Below, piece by piece: positions 20,715-33,591 of a stretch of 64,000 nucleotides of DNA. The position numbers and the translations under genes were made by a program. The notes under the pieces are model-generated. The model searched no databases. It saw only the letters and a list, made by a program, of their open reading frames with translations, and was not told where the DNA came from. The stretch's first letter is position 1, and every line of letters starts with the position of its first letter. The stretch is from Liquidambar formosana (Eukaryota > Streptophyta > Magnoliopsida > Saxifragales > Altingiaceae): the NCBI GenBank assembly GCA_039720395.1, contig CM077829.1, forward strand, positions 22,523,955 through 22,587,954. Reading direction: 5' to 3'.

Positions 20715-23527
20715 TGTCACACCCCATTTTTGCACCACCTTACTAGGGCTCATCATTTCATGCATGTTTTTGTTTTGTTTTTGAGTCTAGTCACTTGCAT
20801 TAGTTTTCTAGAGTCACAAGGACAATGGATATGAATTTTGGTTCAAATTGGAGTTGATCTTGAGGGATAATAAGAGCTTTTGTGACTTGAGGGGCATAAT
20901 CGTCTTTTAAGTCCCAAACTTTTCATTTGACCTTGGAATGATCTCCAAATTGTCAATTGGAGTTCATATGGATGCATAAGAGGTATTTCTAGGTTCAATT
21001 TGGTAAGTCAATGGCTCGGGATTAAAATGGCTCGATGTAGTTCAAGTTGGTTAATTGACCCTTCCTTGGGTTGGCTCTAATTAACTCACAATTACCAACC
21101 AAATCTTTTCAGATTGACTTTCATTAGTCATCATTTTACCCTCAAAAGTGTTTCATGAAGTTCAATTTTGATATGGCCTGATGATGAGTTTAATGTGGTT
21201 ATTTACGAATTATCCTTGAAGAATTAGTGCGAATCACAGCATGAGATTTTTGGTTAAAATGAAAAGAAAATTATTTTATTAAATTAGCCATTTTTATCAT
21301 GACACTAACACGTGTACGTATGTGATGAGTGTGTGTACGCACATACGATACATGTGCATGCGTGTTAGCGGTCAGTCTCCCAATTTTTATAAAAGACAAT
21401 TTACTTTTCCTATTCAGATTAGAAGTCTTTTATCATTATAAAATACCTTTTGATTATTCTCCAAGGAAACCTAGTCCAGGAAGGAAAGGGAAACTCTAGA
21501 TTTCAGCTATAAATACTCTCTTAATGTCCTTAAACAAGGGGGAGGAGAAGAGGGTTTGGAGGGAGTGAAATTCGTCATAATTCAGCAGCAGATTTTCTGA
21601 AAACCAGCAGTCGTATTTTAATCATAACTTTTTCATCCGAAGTCAGAATTTGATGAAAGTGGTCTTGTTAGAAAGATAATTCAATTCTCTACAACTTTGT
21701 ATTTCACAAGCTTTGTCCAAATCCAACGTTTTCATACCCAAAAACGTGATTGAAGTTGCTGCTGCTGCAAAGTGACGAAAATCACTTTTCTTTTCTCTTG
21801 TTCTCTTTTTGTTTTCTATTTCTTTTCAAAGTTGAGTGAGTTTTGATCTCTTTGCTGTGATACCACTTTGACAAAGAGGAGGATTCGTGTTGGTTTGATT
21901 CACTCTAAAGACCTGAGGAGCCACGAACAATTACAAACACAAGGGGAGCCACTTTATGCATTAATACTTGAGTGTTTGAGAGAGAATAAGGTATTCTCCT
22001 TCTCTATTCAAGCTTAAACTAGGTTTTCATATGGGTTAGGCTTATTGCATGTTAAAGGTAACTTTTTTATCATGTATTAACACTCTAGCTAGTTAATATA
22101 CATGGAATATCTATTTTTTATCTACTGTTTAGCATGCTTTAGGGCTGTCCTTTAGGTTTTTAATGCATAGTTATGATTCTTGTGCTCCTGTTTGTCCTTG
22201 TGCTAGGATTAGTGTCATTGCATGTTAGAGTTAGGATTTTCATCATGTTATATTGCTTTAGTTAGTTAATATGCATGATATAATTTCTGTTTAGTTTGGT
22301 TTTAGCATGATTAAAGTATGTCTTGTGAGTTTTTAAGCATATTTGTGAGTTTAGGGTTTTAGAGTTATTGTTTTGTGTTTGTTTTCATATAGCATGATAA
22401 AGTAGACTTCTTTATTTGGTTTTTCTTCGTGTTTGCTGTATATGTTTTTCATATGGAGTAAACATGATAGTTTTGCATGCATGTTAGTATGTTTTAGGGT
22501 TTTTATGCATGATATGGTTCTAGGAATATGTTAGGACTTATTATTGTTCGCTGTTTTTGCTATTGGTATGCTTAGTGGATGATTTTAGGTCATAATACTA
22601 TTCTGTCCAGATTTGCATGTTAGTGTTTTTGCATGGTTTTGAGCACTTGTAAGGGTGCAAATAGGTGTGGTATTTGTCCTATGGCAAATAGGGCTGCTTA
22701 TGTCTGAAATGGCTAATGTTTGGAGCAATTGCGCTCAGGTAAGTGGGTGTGAAGGTGCCCCAATTCACCTTTCTTCCTTATCCCTTCTCTTCTCCCTATT
22801 TAGGGTTAATTTTTAATACAAGTCTATGGTTTAATCAAAGGTTTCCTTCATAAATAAAATTTTGGTTTTTATTAAAGTTTCCATTTTGTGGAGTTCTTTC
22901 TAAAATCAAACTCTCTATCAAATTCAACTCTTTTGATCAAATAAGGAAACCTAGGGTTTTAATCATAGGTTTGTATTAAGTCTTAACCTCAGTTCTAATC
23001 GAACTACGTGGACTTTGATCCATGTATTTCGCTGCATGGTACGTAGGCGCTCTTCGTGAGGCTCAAGTCCGTTCTAGGATCCAAGCATCCTAGGTTTATT
23101 TTTGTTTTCTTTTCTTCTTTTTCTTTTTCTGTTTTTATGTGCTTATTATGCATGGATGGATGAATGAAATATATGATATGCATGCAATTCTTGTGATGAT
23201 ATACTTGCTGATTTTTGTATGGAAAAGACTTTAATTTAGCCCAAATGAACTGAGAGACCGAAAGGGTGACATGGGTGCCTATAGGCTTTGCCTAGAACCT
23301 TCCCATGTCATAACTTAGCCTCCGAATCCCCGATTTCTTTGGTTTTCAAAAGATTAGTTTTTGCCTTTCCTTTTTTTATGGAGTCATTCAAATTGTTTTC
23401 CTAAAACAACCTGATTTTTAGGGTTTTCCTTGTTTCCTTTAAAAAATAAGGTGGCGACTCCTTTCCTTTTTCTTTTTCAAATCCATTTTCTTTCAATCCC
23501 TTGTGGGCCCAATTTCCAGGGTTCACA
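20715..23527 (+). repeat. 3' LTR of Tat-1
   Basis: The 2813-bp LTR runs from TGTCACACCCCATTTTTG to GGGGTTCACA style ends. It is nearly identical to the solo LTR at 28116. TATAAATA lies at 21508-21515, a 60-bp inverted-repeat module at 21305-21368, and the primer-site-like TGGCGACTCC at 23452-23461. Confidence 0.93.
21305..21368. promoter_or_regulatory. U3 inverted-repeat module with ACGT cores (Tat-1 LTR)
   Basis: Outer arms CTAACACG/CGTGTTAG and inner arms CGTATGTG/CACATACG surround several ACGT-type boxes, including CACGTG, about 140 bp before the TATA box. The same module occurs in the solo LTR (about 28706-28769). Confidence 0.6.
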
Positions 23528-25444
23528 CCTAATTGTTCTCCAACTCCTTGCTGAAGCAGACTTCTTCCTATTTTGACGTATTTAGGCTCTTTTAGACGAG
23601 TTTCCTTCTAATTTTTGGTAACTCCTAAGTTACTTAAGCCCCAAGGGGGTCTCTAATAGCCCTTGGATTAATTACTAAGGTTTTAATCCCAGCCATTGGT
23701 TAATCCTAGTTGAAGTCTATAAATACCCTCATATGCTTCAGCACAAGGGGAGCCACTTTATGCATTAATTTTTGAGTGTTTGAGAGAGAATAAGAGAGAG
23801 AGAGACTTGAAGGAGAGCTAGAGGACCTGCTGTAGCCTTGGAGCACATTGATTGAAGACATCCACAAGAGCAAGAGGGAGTCCATACAGCAACAAGGAAG
23901 GCTTCCCTAAGGTATTCTTCTTCTCTATTCAAGCTTAAACTAGGGTATCATGTAGAATAGCTCTATTGCATGCAATGTTTATGATTTCTACCATGGATTG
24001 AGGTTTCTATTAGTTAATACATGTGGTAATAATGATGTTCATGATGAGTTTTGCATGCTTTAGAGTTAGTTCATAGGTCTTTATGCATAGTTGTGATTCA
24101 TGTGCTTCGGTTGTCCTTATTTTAGAATAGGGTCATTGCATGCTAGAGTTAGGGTTTTTTGTCATGTTCTATTGCTTTAGTTGGTTAGTATGCATGATTT
24201 AGGTCCTGTTTAGTTTTATTTTAGCATGTTTAGAGTTGGTTTTGTATGTTTTTAAGCATATTTGTGAGTTTAGGGTTTTTAGTGTCCTTGTTTTAGGTTA
24301 GTTTTCACATAGCATGTTAAGGTAGGTCTTTTCATTGATTTTTCTTCATAGTTGCTATATATGTTTTACATATAGAGTAAATATGATATTTTTGCATGCA
24401 TGCTAGTTCATTCTAGGGTTTTTATGCATGATATGGTTCTAGGATTGTGTTAGGGCTTATGAAAGTTTGCTGTTTTTGTTGTTAGCATGTTTAGTGGATG
24501 ATTTTAGGCCTTAGTACTATTCTGTCCAGATTTGCATGTTAGTGTTTTTGCATGGTTTTGAGCATGTGTAAGGGTGCAAATAGGTGTGGTAATTGTCCTA
24601 TGGCAAATAGGGCTACCAATGCTTAAAATGGCTAATGCTTGGAGCAATTGCGCTCAGGTAAGCGGGTATGAAGGTGCCCCAATTCACCTCTCTTCCTTAA
24701 CTCTTTCTCTTCTCCCTCCTAGGGTTAATTTTTAATATGAATCAATGGTTCTAATCAAAGGTTTCCTTCAATAACAAATTCTGGTTTTTATTAAAGTTTC
24801 CATCTTGAGGATTTCTTTCCTAAAATCAAACTTGGTTTATTCAACTCTCTTTCAAATAAGGAAACCTAAGGTTTTAACTATAGGTTTATATTAGGACTTA
24901 ACCCTATTTCTTATCGAACTACGTGGACTTTGATCCATGTATTTCATTGCATGGTACGTAGGCGCTCTTCGTGAGGCTCAAGTCCGTTCTAGGATCCAAG
25001 CATCCTAGGTTTCTTTCTTTTTTCTTTTCTTTTCTTTATTTTCTGTTTTATCTTGCTTGTTATGCATGGATGCATGAATGAAATATATGATATGCATGCA
25101 ATTCTTGTGATGATATACCTGCTGATTTTTGTATGGAAAGATCTTAATTTAGCCCAAATAAACCGAGAGACCGAAAGGGTGACATGGGTGCCTATAGGCT
25201 TTGCCTAGAACCTTCCCATGTCATAACTTAGCCTCCGAATCCCCGATTTCTTTGGTTTCCAAAAGACTATTTTTGCCATTCCTTTTTAAACATGGAGTCA
25301 TTCAAATTGTTTTCTTAAAACAAACTATTTTTAGGGTTTTCCTTGTTTCCTTTAAAAAATAAGGTGGCGACTCCTTTTCTTTTTTTTTCAAAACCCAATT
25401 TTATTTTCTTTTCAATCTTGTGGGCCCAATTTCCGAGGTTCACA
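23528..25444 (+). repeat. Tat-family LTR fragment (older layer 1)
   Basis: The fragment starts in mid-LTR, where Tat-1 inserted, and runs to the LTR end TTCACA. TATAAATA lies at 23718-23725 and TGGCGACTCC at 25365-25374. The missing left part must lie beyond the window, on the far side of Tat-1. Confidence 0.85.
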
Positions 25445-27527
25445 CTAACCATGCCCCTACGGTTAGTGGTTTTCACCCTAAAATGTTTAAAAATGTATTC
25501 CTCATCGAAACACGGTCGTTTTGGCTTTTGTTTCATCAAAATCGGAGTTCATTTGACCCTTGAAACACTTCTAGAAGGAGAAGGAGTCCAAAAAAACCAA
25601 AAATCTGAAGTGGCCTTGGGTGACCACCCAACCCTAGCCACCTGGGCCCAGGTGGCTAGTCGCCCAGGCCCTGGTGATCACCCGAGACCACTTTCCTATT
25701 TTCATTCTAACTCCTTGCTAAAGCGGATTCTAGCCTATTTTGACGTATTTGGGCTCTTTTGGACATGTTTCCTTCTAATTTTTGGTAACTTCTGAGTTAC
25801 TTAAGCCCCAAGGGGGTTTCTAATAGCCCTTGGATTAATTCTTAGGGTTTTAATCCCAGCCATTGGTTAATCCTAATTGAAATCTATAAATACCCCCTAT
25901 GCTTCAGCACAAGGGAGCCACTTTATGCATTAAAACCTGAGTGTTTGAGAGAGAATAAGAGAGAGAGACTTGAAGGAGAGCTAGAGGACCTGCTGTAACC
26001 TTGAAGAACATTGATTCAAATCATCCACAAGTCAAGAAGAGAGTCTCTACAGCAGCAAGGAAGCTTCTTCTTAAGGTAACCTCACTCCTTATTTATGCTG
26101 AATATGGGTTTTCTGATAGAATAGGCTTATTGCATGTTAAAGGTAGCTTTTTTATCATGTATTAACACTTTAGCTAGTTAATATACATGAAATGCCTACT
26201 GTTTATCATAAGCTTAGCATGTTTTAGGGTTGTTCTATGTGTTTTTAAGCATAGTTGTGATTCTAGTGCTTCTATTGTCCTTGTTTTAGAATAGTGTCAT
26301 TGCATGTTAAAGTTAGGATTTTTATCATGTTCTATTGCTTTAGTTAGTTAATATGCATGATTTAAGTTCTGTTTAGTTTGATTTTAGCATGTTTAGAGTT
26401 TGTTTTGTGTGTTTTTAAGCATGTTTGTGAGTTTAGGGTTTTTAGTGTCCTTGTTTTAGGATAGTTTCATACAACATGTTAGTTTAGGCTTTTTTATTAA
26501 CTTTTCTTCATAGTTGCTGTATATGTTTTACATATGGAATAACTATGATATGTTTTGCATGCATGCTAGTGGATTTCTAGGGTTTTTATGCATGATATAG
26601 TTTTAGGATTGAATTAGAGCTTATTATTGTTTGCTATTTTTGCTATTAGCACGATTAGTTGATGGATTTAAGCCTTAGTACTATTTTGTCCAGATTTATA
26701 TATCATTGTGTTTGCATGGTTTTGAGCATGTGTAAGGGTGCAAATAGGTGTGGTAATTGTCCTATGGCAAATAGGGCTGCTATTGCTTGAAATTGCTAAT
26801 GCTTGGAGCTATTGCGCTCAGGTAAGTGGGTTTGAAGGTGCCCCAATTCACCTCTCTTCCTTACTCTTTCCCTTCTCCCTCCCTAGGGTTAATTCTTAAT
26901 ATGAATCTATGGTCTTAATCAAAGGTTTCCTTCAATAATTAAATTCTGGTTTTTTATCAAAGCATCCATTTTGTGGAATTCTTTCTAAATTCAAACTTGG
27001 TTTATTCAATTCTCTTTCAAATAAGGAAATGTAGGGTTTTTACCATAGGTTTATATTAGGATTTAACCCTATTCTAATCGAACTACGTGGACTTTGATCC
27101 ATGTATTTCATTGCATGGTACATAGGCGCTCTTCGCGAGGCTCAAGTCCATTCTAGGATCCAAGTATCCTAGGTTTTTGTATTTTATTTTATTTTTTTCT
27201 GTTTTATCCTGCTTATTATGCACGGATGATTGGATGGAATATATGATATGCATGCTGTCTTGTGATGATATTTGCTGATTTTTGTATGGAAAAGATCTTA
27301 ATTTAGCCCAAATAAACCAAGAGACCAAAAGGGTGACATGGGTGCCTATAGGCTTTGCCTAGAACCTTCCCATGTCATAACTTAGCCTCCGAATCCCCAG
27401 TTTTCTTTGGTTTCCAAAAGACTTGTTTTTGCCTTTCCTTTTTAAATATGGAGTCATTTAAATTGTTTTCTTAAAACAAATTGTTTTTAGGGTTTTCTTT
27501 GTTTCCTTTAAAAAATAAGGTGGCGAC
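25445..27527 (+). repeat. Tat-family LTR fragment (older layer 2), left piece
   Basis: It starts with CTAACCATGC in mid-LTR, which matches the same point in the Tat-2 LTR, and includes a GC-rich dyad block (25618-25683) and TATAAATA at 25885-25892. It is broken at TGGCGAC by a copia solo LTR and resumes at 32006. Confidence 0.85.
25618..25683. repeat. GC-rich dyad block in LTR U3 (layer 2)
   Basis: The block is bounded by GGGTGACC and GATCACCC, with CACCTGGGCCCAGGTG as an internal palindrome, about 200 bp before the TATA box. It belongs to the same block family as those upstream of the antisense genes. Confidence 0.75.
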
Positions 27528-30500
27528 TGTTGGGAATCGAACAAGAGGGAAAAATAGAAGTGCGGAATATAAAAATTTTTTCCTACGATTCCCAATCCCA
27601 TGAATCTAACTATGCATAACACAAAATCAAACCTTAACTACGAAGAGGGTTAGAACACTTACAGGATTTTTGTCTACTCCGTTTTGCTCCAAGCTTCTAC
27701 TCCGGACAGCGGTGAATGAGCAGCCCAAGTGTGCTGCCTCCAACGGTATCCACACCTAGCTAGAGCTTCAAGCCTTTTCTTTCTTCTTCCTTGTTGTTGC
27801 TAGAGGTGGAGAAGAGAGAGAGAGAGAAGAGAGCCTCCAAAGGGCTGGACGGCTAGGGTTTATTGTGCAAGCCTATTATGCCATGTCACACATAAGTGTG
27901 ACTTATATAGGCAGCCCACTAAAGGGGGCTGGCCATGGGGAAGAAACCCTAATAGGGTTATGTGTAATTACACTTAATTGCACATTAACCCCTATTATTT
28001 GTATCAAATACAAATAGGCCTATAAAGAACTATTCTTTATTCACTAAAACCCTTTCTCTCATAGACTTTAAAGCCCTTCTTGCATGATCAGTGTGTGACC
28101 CATTGGGTTCACATCTGTCACACCCCATTTTTGCACCACCTTACTAGGGCTCATCATTTCATGCATGTTTTTGTTTTGTTTTTGAGTCTAGTCACTTGCA
28201 TTAGTTTTCTAGAGTCACAAGGACAATGGATATGAATTTTGGTTCAAATTGGAGTTGATCTTGAGGGATAATAAGAGCTTTTGTGACTTGAGGGGCATAA
28301 TCGTCTTTTAAGTCCCAAACTTTTCATTTGACCTTGAAATGATCTCCAAATTGTCAATTGGAGTTCATATGGATGCATAAGAGGTATTTCTAGGTTCAAT
28401 TTGGTAAGTCAATGGCTCGGGATTAAAATGGCTCGATGTAGTTCAAGTTGGTTAATTGACCCTTCCTTGGGTTAGCTCTAATTGACTCACAATTACCAAC
28501 CAAATCTTTTCAAATTGATTTTCATTAGTCATCATTTTACCCTCAAAAGTGTTTCATGAAGTTCAATTTTGATATGGCCTGATGATGAGTTTAGTGTGGT
28601 TATTTACGGATTATCCTTGAAGAATTAGTGCGAATCACAGCATGAGATTTTTGGTTAAAATGAAAAGAAAATTATTTTATTAAATTAGCCATTTTTATCA
28701 TGACACTAACACGTGTACGTATGTGATGAGTGTGTGTACGCACATACGATACATGTGCATGCGTGTTAGCGGTCAGTCTCCCAATTTTTATAAAAGACAA
28801 TTTCCTTTTCCTATTCAGATTAGAAGTCTTTTATCATTATAAAATACCTTTTGATTATTCTCCAAGGAAACCTAGTCCAGGAAGGAAAGGGAAACTCCAG
28901 ATTTCAGCTATAAATACTCTCTTAATGTCTTTAAACAAGGGAGAGGAGAAGAGGGTTTGGAGGGAGTGAAATTCGTCATAATTCAGCAGCAGATTTTCTG
29001 AAAACCAGCAGTCGTATTTTAATCATAACTTTTTCATCCGAAGTCAGAATTTGATGAAATTGCCCTTGTTAGAAAGATAATTCAATTCTCTACAACTTTG
29101 TATTTCACAAGCGTTGTCCAAATCCAACGTTTTCATACCCAAAAACGCGATTGAAGTTGCTGCTGCTGCAAAGTGACGAAAATCACTTTTCTTTTCTCTT
29201 GTTCTCTTTTTGTTTTCTATTTCTTTTCAAAGTTGAGTGAGTTTTGATCTCTTTGCTGTGATACCACTTTGACAAAGAGGAGGATTCGTGTTGGTTTGAT
29301 TCACTCTAAAGACCTGAGGAGCCACGAACAATTACAAACACAAGGGGAGCCACTTTATGCATTAATACTTGAGTGTTTGAGAGAGACTAAGGTATTCTCC
29401 TTCTCTATTCAAGCTTAAACTAGGTTTTCATATGGGTTAGGCTTATTGCATGTTAAAGGTAACTTTTTTATCATGTATTAACACTCTAGCTAGTTAATAT
29501 ACATGGAATATCTATTTTTTATCTACTGTTTAGCATGCTTTAGGGCTGTCCTTTAGGTTTTTAATGCATAGTTATGATTCTTGTGCTCCTGTTTGTCCTT
29601 GTGCTAGGACTAGTGTCATTGCATGTTAGAGTTAGGATTTTCATCATGTTATATTGCTTTAGTTAGTTAATATGCATGATATAATTTCTGTTTAGTTTGG
29701 TTTTAGCATGATTAAAGTATGTCTTGTGAGTTTTTAAGCATATTTGTGAGTTTAGGGTTTTAGAGTTATTGTTTTGTGTTTGTTTTCATATAGCATGATA
29801 AAGTAGACTTTTTTATTTGGTTTTTCTTCGTGTTTGCTGTATATGTTTTTCATATGGAGTAAACATGATAGTTTTGCATGCATGTTAGTATGTTTTAGGG
29901 TTTTTATGCATGATATGGTTCTAGGAATATGTTAGGACTTATTATTGTTCACTGTTTTTGCTATTGGCATGCTTAGTGGATGATTTTAGGTCATAATATT
30001 ATTCTGTCCAGATTTGCATGTTAGTGTTTTTGCATGGTTTTGAGCACTTGTAAGGGTGCAAATAGGTGTGGTATTTGTCCTATGGCAAATAGGGCTGCTT
30101 ATGTCTGAAATGGCTAATGTTTGGAGCAATTGCGCTCAGGTAAGTGGGTGTGAAGGTGCCCCAATTCACCTTTCTTCCTTATCCCTTCTCTTCTCCCTAT
30201 TTAGGGTTAATTTTTAATACAAGTCTATGGTTTAATCAAAGGTTTCCTTCATAAATAAAATTCTGGTTTTTATTAAAGTTTCCATTTTGTGGATTTCTTT
30301 CCTAAAATCAAACTTTCTATCATATTCAACTCTTTTGATCAAATAAGGAAACCTAGGGTTTTAACCATAGGTTTGTATTAAGTCTTAACCTTAGTTCTAA
30401 TCGAACTACGTGGAATTTGATCCATGTATTTCGTTGCATGGTACGTAGGCGCTCTTCGTGAGGCTCAAGTCCGTTCTAGGATCCAAGCATCCTAGGCTTC

Positions 30501-32005
30501 TTTTTGTTTTGTTTTGTTCTTCTTTATTTTCTGTTTTTGTTTGCTTATTATGCATGGATGGATGAATGAAATATATGATATGCATGCAATTCTTGTGATG
30601 ATATACTTGCTAATTTTTGTATGGGAAAGATCTTAATTTAGCCCAAATGAACTGAGAGACCGAAAGGGTGACATGGGTGCCTATAGGCTTTGCCTAGAAC
30701 CTTCCCATGTCATAACTTAGCCTCCGAATCCCCGATTTCTTTGGTTTTCAAAAGATTGGTTTTTGCCTTTCCTTTTTTTATGGAGTCATTCAAATTGTTT
30801 TCCTAAAACAACCTGATTTTTAGGGTTTTCCTTGTTTCCTTTAAAAAATAAGGTGGCGACTCCTTTCCTTTTTTCTTTTTCAAACCCATTTTCTTTCAAT
30901 CCCTTGTGGGCCCAATTTCCGGGGTTCACAACATCATTAAGTAGTAGGAATAGCACAAGGTGTGCACAATGGAACTCTTTCCATTTAGGGTCTAATTGGA
31001 ACTCCTTCCAATTCCCTAATTGATTATAACTCACTTATATCAATTAGGGCTTCTACTAACCATGAGTAACACCTAGCATATAGCTCATGGTGTGGTCCTT
31101 AATGAGGTGAATAGTCATTTACAATGAACCCTTCTGTTATAGTTTATAGGTTACAATTGCATCCTTCCTTCAACACAATGTCTCCAATTGAACTAATAGG
31201 ACATGGAAGTCTGTCAAGTCCCTAGTTCAATTACTTTATACTCATTCATAGATATCAACTCATTGATGAATTCATGAAACTCTTTTCATATTCATCCTAC
31301 CATGGCCATGGATTTAATGAGTTATATTATGAATGCTATATGAGACATTCTCTCTCTTTTCCTGAGAGTGATGGATCCCTTGTTGATCACTCACATGCCT
31401 TCACACACATAGCAGTAGGGCCAATGAACACCTTTGTAGACCCCTGAATAGGATCTGCACTTAGTGTTATCAAATTTCTAAAGCTACATGAATAAGGCAA
31501 CCATGGTGTCTCAGGTCTAAGGATTACTTGTACCACTATAACAATGAGAAACTGATTGACAGGCAGGATAAAACTCCATTTAGTTTATCTCATATCTTTG
31601 GTCACATTCAGTGTACCTATTCTCGCAATAGGCACCCACTTGTTGGTTGTAGTGTCTCCACACAAATAGCTTGAGACTAGCTATCCTCCTATAGAGTCAA
31701 CCTAACAAGTGCTAGTCCTATGGTTCATTACTGTCCATCATAGTGAACCTTCAACTAGGAATGCTTTAGGAGTTTAGTACAGAGATATATCTATAGTCTC
31801 AAAATTACAACTCTTTGTAATTCCATATTCTCAACTCTAACTCCATGGACATATTATGTAAATATAAATGGTGCATATAAACATAATAGAATAAGCCCTT
31901 TTATTAAATCAATAATAAATGTGACATACATAAATGAAATCAAATGATTGTTCCTAATCCCTAAACAATCATCTCTATGATTGGCTCTAGGGCATAATCC
32001 TAACA
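27528..32005 (-). mobile_element. Copia-family solo LTR split by a Tat solo LTR (TSD GCGAC)
   Basis: GCGAC at 27523-27527 and 32006-32010 brackets an inverted LTR, TGTTGGGAATCG to CCTAACA. Removing the nested Tat LTR leaves 1658 bp, the normal length for this family. Confidence 0.95.
28116..30930 (+). mobile_element. Tat-family solo LTR (TSD ACATC)
   Basis: The 2815-bp LTR is flanked by ACATC at 28111-28115 and 30931-30935. It is nearly identical to the Tat-1 3' LTR, with TATAAATA at 28909-28916 and TGGCGACTCC at 30854-30863. It is inserted in the copia solo LTR and has no internal sequence. Confidence 0.95.
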
Positions 32006-32081
32006 GCGACTCCTTTTGTTTTCTTTTTCAAACAACAATCTTTTTGCCAAATCCTTGTGGACCCAATTTCCGGGGTTCATA
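32006..32081 (+). repeat. Tat-family LTR fragment (layer 2), right piece
   Basis: It resumes with GCGACTCC and ends GGGGTTCATA, a one-base variant of the usual LTR end. It completes the LTR interrupted at 27527. Confidence 0.8.
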
Positions 32082-33591
32082 GTGAGGCATTTTAATAAAC
32101 TACATATAGAAAATAAAATGGAGAATTAGATTTCATTTTTAATCCATAATGATCGGGTCTTTCATCATATGGTACCTCCCACTATTTTATCAAATTCCAT
32201 ACACCCTCTAATGGAGAAGAAGAAGAAGAAGAAGAGAGAGAAAGGCTTTCCCAAACTTGGCCTAGGATAGAATAGAGTGAATCATAGTATGTTTTAGCAT
32301 ATGCTAGTGTGCTATATATAGGCACACCACCAGGGCTAGCCAAGGGAGGAATCCTACTTAAGTGAGATTTGAAATTTCTCTAAATTGCACTTTAACCCCT
32401 CCTTTTACATCAAATGCAAGTATAGCCCTTACAAACTTTTCTCAATACACTAATGCCCTTTCTCTCACAACTTAAAGTCCCTCTTCAGTTATTGGTGTGT
32501 GACCCATTGGGTTCACAACATTTAGTAGTAGGTAATGGCACAAAGAGTGCCCAATGGAACACTTTCCATTAAGGGTCTAATTGGAACACCTTCTAATTCC
32601 CTAATTAATTATAACTCACTGATATCAATTAGGGCTTCTACTGACCATAAGTAACACCTAGCATGGCTCATAGTGTGGTCTTAAATGAGGTGAATAATAA
32701 CATACAAAGAACCCTTCAGTTATAGTTAAGGTTACAATTACATCCTTCCATCATACATAATGTCTCTGATTAAACTAATAGGACATAGAAGTCTGTCAAG
32801 TCCCTAGTTCAATTCTTTTGTAATCATTTACAAATATCAATTCATTAATGCACTATGAAAACTCTTTTCCATAGTCATCCTATCATGGCCATGGACTTTC
32901 ATGAGTTATATTAGTAAATGCTATGTGAGACATTCTCTCCCTTTTACTGGAAGTGATAGATTCCTTATTGATCACTCATATGCTTTCATATATGAAGCAA
33001 TAGGGCCAATGAACACCCTTGTAGACCCCATTAGGATATACAGTCAGTGCTATCAAACTCCTAAGGCTCCATGCATAAGACAACCATGGTGTCTTAGGTC
33101 TAAGGATTACTTGTACCACTACAACTATGAGAAATTGATTGACGGGCAGGTAAAACTCCATTCAGTTTATCTGAAAATACTTTGGTCACATTCGGTGTAC
33201 TTGTTTATATTAAACAAGCAATATTAAAAAAGCACCCACATGTTGGTTTTGGTGTCTTCTACACAAATAGCTTGAGACTAGCTATCCTCCTATAGAGCCA
33301 ACCTAACATGTGCTAGTCCTATGGTTCATTATTGTGCATCATAGTGAACCTTTAATTAGGAATGATTTAGGAGTTAAATACAGAGATATATTTATAGTCT
33401 CATAATCACAACTCTTTGTGATTTGATATTCTCAACTTTAACTTCGTAGACATATCATGCAAATATAAAGAATAGAATAAACATGACAGAATAAAGCCCT
33501 TTATTAATTAATAATAAATGTGAAATACAATAAATGAAATCCTATAATTGTTCTTTATCGCTAAAGTAGATAACTCTTTGTCTAATGCTTC
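32082..33591 (-). mobile_element. Decayed copia-like remnant
   Basis: 32090-32215 matches the copia interior (near 43670-43757 of Copia-B). 32216-33550 is a diverged copia LTR lacking its left end. The last about 25 bp (ACTCTTTGTCTAATGCTTC) match the interior again (near 43860). The order interior-LTR-interior suggests an old LTR insertion or rearrangement inside a related element. There is no coding sequence; the ORF at 32901-33227 is LTR sequence. Confidence 0.7.

Larger units (their letters stand above)
1..23527 (+). mobile_element. Tat-1: Ty3/gypsy Tat/Ogre-like retrotransposon, 5' part outside the window
   Basis: Sense-strand order: end of gag, protease, short intron, RT, degenerate RNase H, second RNase H, integrase, antisense gene, hairpin array, 3' LTR. 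The second RNase H, the pro-pol intron and the antisense gene point to the Tat/Ogre clade of Ty3/gypsy. The 5' LTR, primer site and most of gag lie left of the window. A copia solo LTR and a complete copia element are inserted in it; without them about 12.2 kb of the element is present. It sits in an older Tat LTR at its right end (CCTAA follows the 3' LTR as the presumed target duplication; the left copy is not visible). The pol frame is intact but gag-pro is broken, so the copy is not autonomous. Confidence 0.93.

Noticed and set aside
25343..25795. 150-codon ORF
   Set aside because: It crosses the junction of two different LTR fragments and so cannot be a gene.
32901..33227. 108-codon ORF
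   Set aside because: It lies wholly within a diverged copia LTR. The corresponding stretch in other LTRs is not open.
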